Part shown: positions 59,329 through 61,831 of the stretch, piece by piece
Layout: each line of letters begins with the position of its first letter
How positions within the stretch are numbered: position 1 is the stretch's first letter
Translations under genes and position numbers: made by a program
NCBI GenBank assembly: GCA_900546145.1
Contig: URBN01000014.1
Span: forward strand, 1-61,831
DNA length: 61,831 nucleotides
From: an uncultured Desulfovibrio sp.
GTDB lineage: Bacteria; Desulfobacterota; Desulfovibrionia; Desulfovibrionales; Desulfovibrionaceae
Direction of reading: 5' to 3'
Notes under the pieces: generated by a model
What the model saw: only the letters and a program-made list of their open reading frames with translations
Database searches by the model: none
What the model was told of the DNA's origin: nothing

Positions 59329-59463
59329 GGCAATGACTCTCTGGGTATGTCCGCAGCCATGAACCCGGGGAAAAAACACGTTATGCGGCTGTGCGGCCCA
59401 GGGCTGACGACACAGCTCCCGGCTGTGGCGGGCGGGTGCCGGGGCGGCTGCGGAAGGGAAGGC

Positions 59464-59506
59464 AAAAAAAAAAGTGGCCCGGCCACTTCTGTGACCGGAC
59501 CACTTT
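59464..59506 (-). terminator. Terminator of dnaK
   Basis: AAAGTGGTCCGGTCAC pairs with GTGGCCGGGCCACTTT (two wobbles or mismatches), followed by ten T on the minus strand. It separates dnaK from the lipoprotein gene. Confidence 0.92.
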
Positions 59507-59546
59507 ATATCACGTCATGCCTGCTATCAAGCCGGGATAAAAAGGC

Positions 59547-61478
59547 TTACTTCTTCACTTCAGTGAAGTCAGCGTCGACGACATCATCGTCGCCCTTGCC
59601 CTTGCCCTGCTGATTCTGCTGGGCGCCGCCAGGCTGACCGGCCGCGCCGGCGCCGGGATTGGCACCGCCCATGTTCTGCTTCTGGTAGAGTTCCTCAGCG
59701 AGCTTGTGGGAAGCCTTCTCAAGGTCCTCGATGGAAGACTTGATGGCATTGACATCTTCGCCTTCCATGGTCTTCTTCAGTTCGGCAATCTTGGCCTGGA
59801 TGTCGCTCTTCAGCGAAGCGTCAAGCTTGTCGCCCACTTCATTGATGGACTTTTCGGTACCGTAAATCAGACTGTCAGCCTTGTTACGGGCCTCAATGAG
59901 TTCCTGCTTCTTCTTATCGTCGCTGGCGTGGGCTTCAGCTTCCTTGACGAGACGCTGGATGTCGTCCTCAGACAGGCCGGAAGAAGCGGTGATCTTGATG
60001 GACTGTTCCTTGCCGGTGCCGGTATCCTTGGCGGACACCTTCACAATGCCGTTGGCGTCGATATCGAAGGTGACTTCAATCTGCGGTACGCCACGGGGTG
60101 CCGGCGGAATGCCGGTCAGGTCGAAGCGGGCCAGGGTCATGTTGTCAGCGGCCATAGGACGCTCGCCCTGAAGGACATGAATGGAAACGGACGGCTGGTT
60201 ATCCGCAGCGGTCGTGAAGATCTGGCTCTTGCGGGTAGGAATGGTCGTGTTGCGGTCAATAAGACGGGTGAACACGCCGCCCATGGTCTCGATGCCGAGG
60301 CTCAGCGGGGTAACGTCGAGGAGCAGGACGTCCTTGACATCGCCGGTGAGAATGCCGCCCTGAATAGAGGCACCCATGGCCACGACTTCATCGGGGTTCA
60401 CGGAACGGTTGGGTTCCTTGCCGAAGAATTCACCGACCATCTTCTGCACGAGAGGCATACGGGTCATGCCGCCGACCAGAATGACTTCGTCAATGTCGCT
60501 CGCAGAGAGCTGGGCATCGGCGAGGGCCTTGCGGCAGGGTTCCTTGGCCTTATCAACAAGGTCACTGACCATGGATTCGAAACGGGCCCTGGAAAGCTTC
60601 ATCATGAGATGCTTGGGGCCGGTCTGATCGGCCGTGATGAAGGGCAGGTTGATTTCAGCTTCCATGGACGTGGAAAGGTCCTTCTTGGCCTTTTCTGCGG
60701 CTTCCTTCAGACGCTGCAGAGCCATGGGATCCTTGGTGAGGTCGATTCCGCCATTGTTCTTCTTGAAGTCATCGGCCATCCAGTTGATGATACGCTGGTC
60801 GAAGTCTTCACCGCCGAGGAACGTATCACCGTTCGTGGCGCGGACTTCGACGACGTTGTCGCCAACTTCCAGGATGGACACATCGAACGTGCCGCCGCCG
60901 AGGTCGAAGACAGCGATCTTCTCGTTGTTCTTTTTGTCGGCGCCATAAGCCAGCGAAGCAGCCGTGGGCTCGTTGATGATACGCTTGACATCAAGACCGG
61001 CGATACGGCCGGCGTCCTTGGTGGCCTGACGCTGGGCATCGTTGAAGTAGGCGGGAACGGTAATAACGGCTTCCGTGACCTTCTCACCGAGGTACGCTTC
61101 GGCATCAGCCTTCAGCTTGGCCAGAATCATGGCCGAGATTTCAGGAGCCGTGTAAATGCGGCCGTCAATCTCAACGCCGGCGTCGCCATTGGCAGCTTCC
61201 TTAATGGTATAGGGAGCGCTTTCCATCCACCTCTTCACTTCGGGAGAGTCGAACTTACGGCCCATCAGACGTTTGATGGCAAAAATCGTACGCTTCGGGT
61301 TGGTCACAGCCTGACGCTTGGCGATGTCGCCAACCAGGCGGTCCTTATCAGTAAAAGCAACGACAGACGGCGTAGTGCGGCCGCCTTCGGGATTGGTAAT
61401 GCACTTGGGATCCTTTCCCTCCATGACATAGACGCAGGAGTTCGTGGTTCCCAAATCGATGCCAATAATTTTGGACAT
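59547..61478 (-). CDS. dnaK: Chaperone DnaK (Hsp70)
   Basis: A 643-residue ATP-dependent chaperone. The N-terminus IGIDLGTTNSCVYVMEG, the ATPase blocks VFDLGGGTFDVSILE and VGGMTRMPLVQKMV, the interdomain linker DVLLLDVTPLSLGIET and the C-terminal EVKK tail are all intact. The tail is rich in Gly, Gln and Asn before DDDVVDADFTEVKK. The ribosome site is GAGGAGG. grpE and dnaJ are not adjacent. No CIRCE element is seen upstream. Confidence 0.98.
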   Translation of the reverse strand: MSKIIGIDLGTTNSCVYVMEGKDPKCITNPEGGRTTPSVVAFTDKDRLVGDIAKRQAVTNPKRTIFAIKRLMGRKFDSPEVKRWMESAPYTIKEAANGDAGVEIDGRIYTAPEISAMILAKLKADAEAYLGEKVTEAVITVPAYFNDAQRQATKDAGRIAGLDVKRIINEPTAASLAYGADKKNNEKIAVFDLGGGTFDVSILEVGDNVVEVRATNGDTFLGGEDFDQRIINWMADDFKKNNGGIDLTKDPMALQRLKEAAEKAKKDLSTSMEAEINLPFITADQTGPKHLMMKLSRARFESMVSDLVDKAKEPCRKALADAQLSASDIDEVILVGGMTRMPLVQKMVGEFFGKEPNRSVNPDEVVAMGASIQGGILTGDVKDVLLLDVTPLSLGIETMGGVFTRLIDRNTTIPTRKSQIFTTAADNQPSVSIHVLQGERPMAADNMTLARFDLTGIPPAPRGVPQIEVTFDIDANGIVKVSAKDTGTGKEQSIKITASSGLSEDDIQRLVKEAEAHASDDKKKQELIEARNKADSLIYGTEKSINEVGDKLDASLKSDIQAKIAELKKTMEGEDVNAIKSSIEDLEKASHKLAEELYQKQNMGGANPGAGAAGQPGGAQQNQQGKGKGDDDVVDADFTEVKK

Positions 61479-61786
61479 ATCAGTATATCCTCCTCGGACG
61501 AATCTTGTTTGCTTAAGTAGGAAGTGGAAGGCGGACTCTTTTCAGGAACGCCCTCTCATTTCTTCCTTTAGATAAGACCTCATCCCGCTTCGTCCAGAGG
61601 ATAATTACTTTTTTACCCAATTATTTCTGAAAATAGTCGTTTTTTTAACCTATTATGCAGGGGAAGCCCCTTCAGGGAAGACAGATCCTGCCAGCCTCCG
61701 CAGCCGCCCTGGAAATTGCGGGGGGCTTCAGGGCAAAAAAAAGACTCCGGAGCATTGTCTGCTCGACGGAGTCTTTGAAAAATCCT
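61479..61786. other. Region between dnaK and the 5S rRNA gene
   Basis: About 300 bp, AT-rich at 61600-61665. It holds the dnaK ribosome site and the rRNA-operon terminator. No clear sigma70 or sigma32 promoter, and no CIRCE dyad, was recognised. A GGGGAAGCCCC hairpin is near 61660. No gene is seen. Confidence 0.6.
61735..61776 (-). terminator. Terminator of the rRNA operon
   Basis: AAAGACTCCG and CGGAGTCTTT arms with a 17-nt loop, followed by eight T on the minus strand, just after the 5S 3' end. Confidence 0.9.
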
Positions 61787-61831
61787 TGGCGGCGGCCTAC
61801 TTTCCCACATGAAGATATGCAGTATCATCGG
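61787..61831 (-). rRNA. rrf: 5S ribosomal RNA, 3' end (partial, runs off the window)
   Basis: On the minus strand the sequence CCGATGATACTGCATA, then CATGTGGGAAAGTAGG and CCGCCGCC, matches the conserved 3' half of bacterial 5S rRNA. Only about 45 nt are inside the window. The rest of the rRNA operon must lie to the right. Confidence 0.9.

Noticed and set aside
61479..61735. CIRCE or sigma32 heat-shock promoter before dnaK
   Set aside because: No TTAGCACTC-N9-GAGTGCTAA dyad and no properly spaced CTTGAA/CCCCAT pair could be found by eye.
1..61831. CRISPR arrays, insertion sequences, prophage genes, tRNA genes
   Set aside because: No direct-repeat arrays, transposase or phage domains, or cloverleaf sequences were recognised. 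A tRNAscan or ISfinder run could still find something missed by eye.

Overview
This window reads as chromosome of an anaerobic, sulfite-respiring member of the Desulfovibrionaceae, probably a gut-type relative of Bilophila, Mailhella or Desulfovibrio. The evidence is a glycyl-radical isethionate sulfite-lyase with its activase, a complete nine-heme cytochrome (Nhc) transmembrane electron-transfer operon, a rubredoxin beside a Fur/PerR regulator, indolepyruvate:ferredoxin oxidoreductase, FeS-linked lactate/glycolate and glycerol-3-phosphate dehydrogenases, a TRAP transporter and type III glutamine synthetase. No phage, insertion sequence, CRISPR array or integration scar was seen. Gene density is high, and intrinsic terminators are unusually clear.

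Layout. 1-3.7 kb (minus): islA-islB, which cleave isethionate (from taurine) to acetaldehyde and sulfite. A good -24/-12 sigma54 promoter lies upstream, followed by about 1 kb of non-coding or decayed DNA and ogt. 6.0-9.5 kb (plus): nhcABCD. 9.6-14.6 kb (plus): hypC, ileS-lspA, a small membrane protein and a CpoB-like lipoprotein. 14.7-20.8 kb (minus): iorAB, a YfgM-like TPR membrane protein, glnN and an SlyD-type isomerase. 21.0-28.3 kb (plus): lysA, a MATE transporter, a DUF2156 protein, an NlpC/P60 lipoprotein, an RluD-CoaE fusion and ybaK. 28.5-30.2 kb (minus): rubredoxin, a Fur/PerR-type regulator and mutM. 30.4-33.4 kb (plus): dctPQM.

33.6-37.8 kb (minus): a GlpA-GlpB fusion with glpC. 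38.0-40.1 kb (plus): a HAD-IIA phosphatase and a second MATE transporter. 40.2-42.9 kb (minus): glcD-glcF. 43.5-47.9 kb (minus): gcvT-gcvH-gcvPA-gcvPB. 48.1-49.8 kb (minus): ribBA behind a textbook FMN riboswitch. 49.8-52.0 kb (minus): a hydantoinase/oxoprolinase-family gene with trmL. 52.3-56.0 kb (plus): ilvE, dnaX (split by a -1 frame change), ybaB and recR. 56.1-61.5 kb (minus): dnaK, a periplasmic-binding-fold lipoprotein, gatC and gatA. The right edge holds the 3' end of a 5S rRNA gene, so an rRNA operon ends here.

How the genes work together. IslAB releases sulfite as terminal electron acceptor. GlcDF, GlpABC and IorAB feed electrons from organic substrates, and Nhc links the periplasmic cytochrome c3 pool to the membrane. 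The observations most worth a second look are: an apparent cobalamin riboswitch with no obvious target between gcvPB and glcD; the dnaX frame break with an AGGGAG motif just upstream; the sigma54 promoter with repeated TGCAAAA/TTTTGCA motifs before islA; two gene fusions (glpA-glpB, rluD-coaE); and the CX4C rubredoxin with a palindromic operator over the neighbouring regulator.
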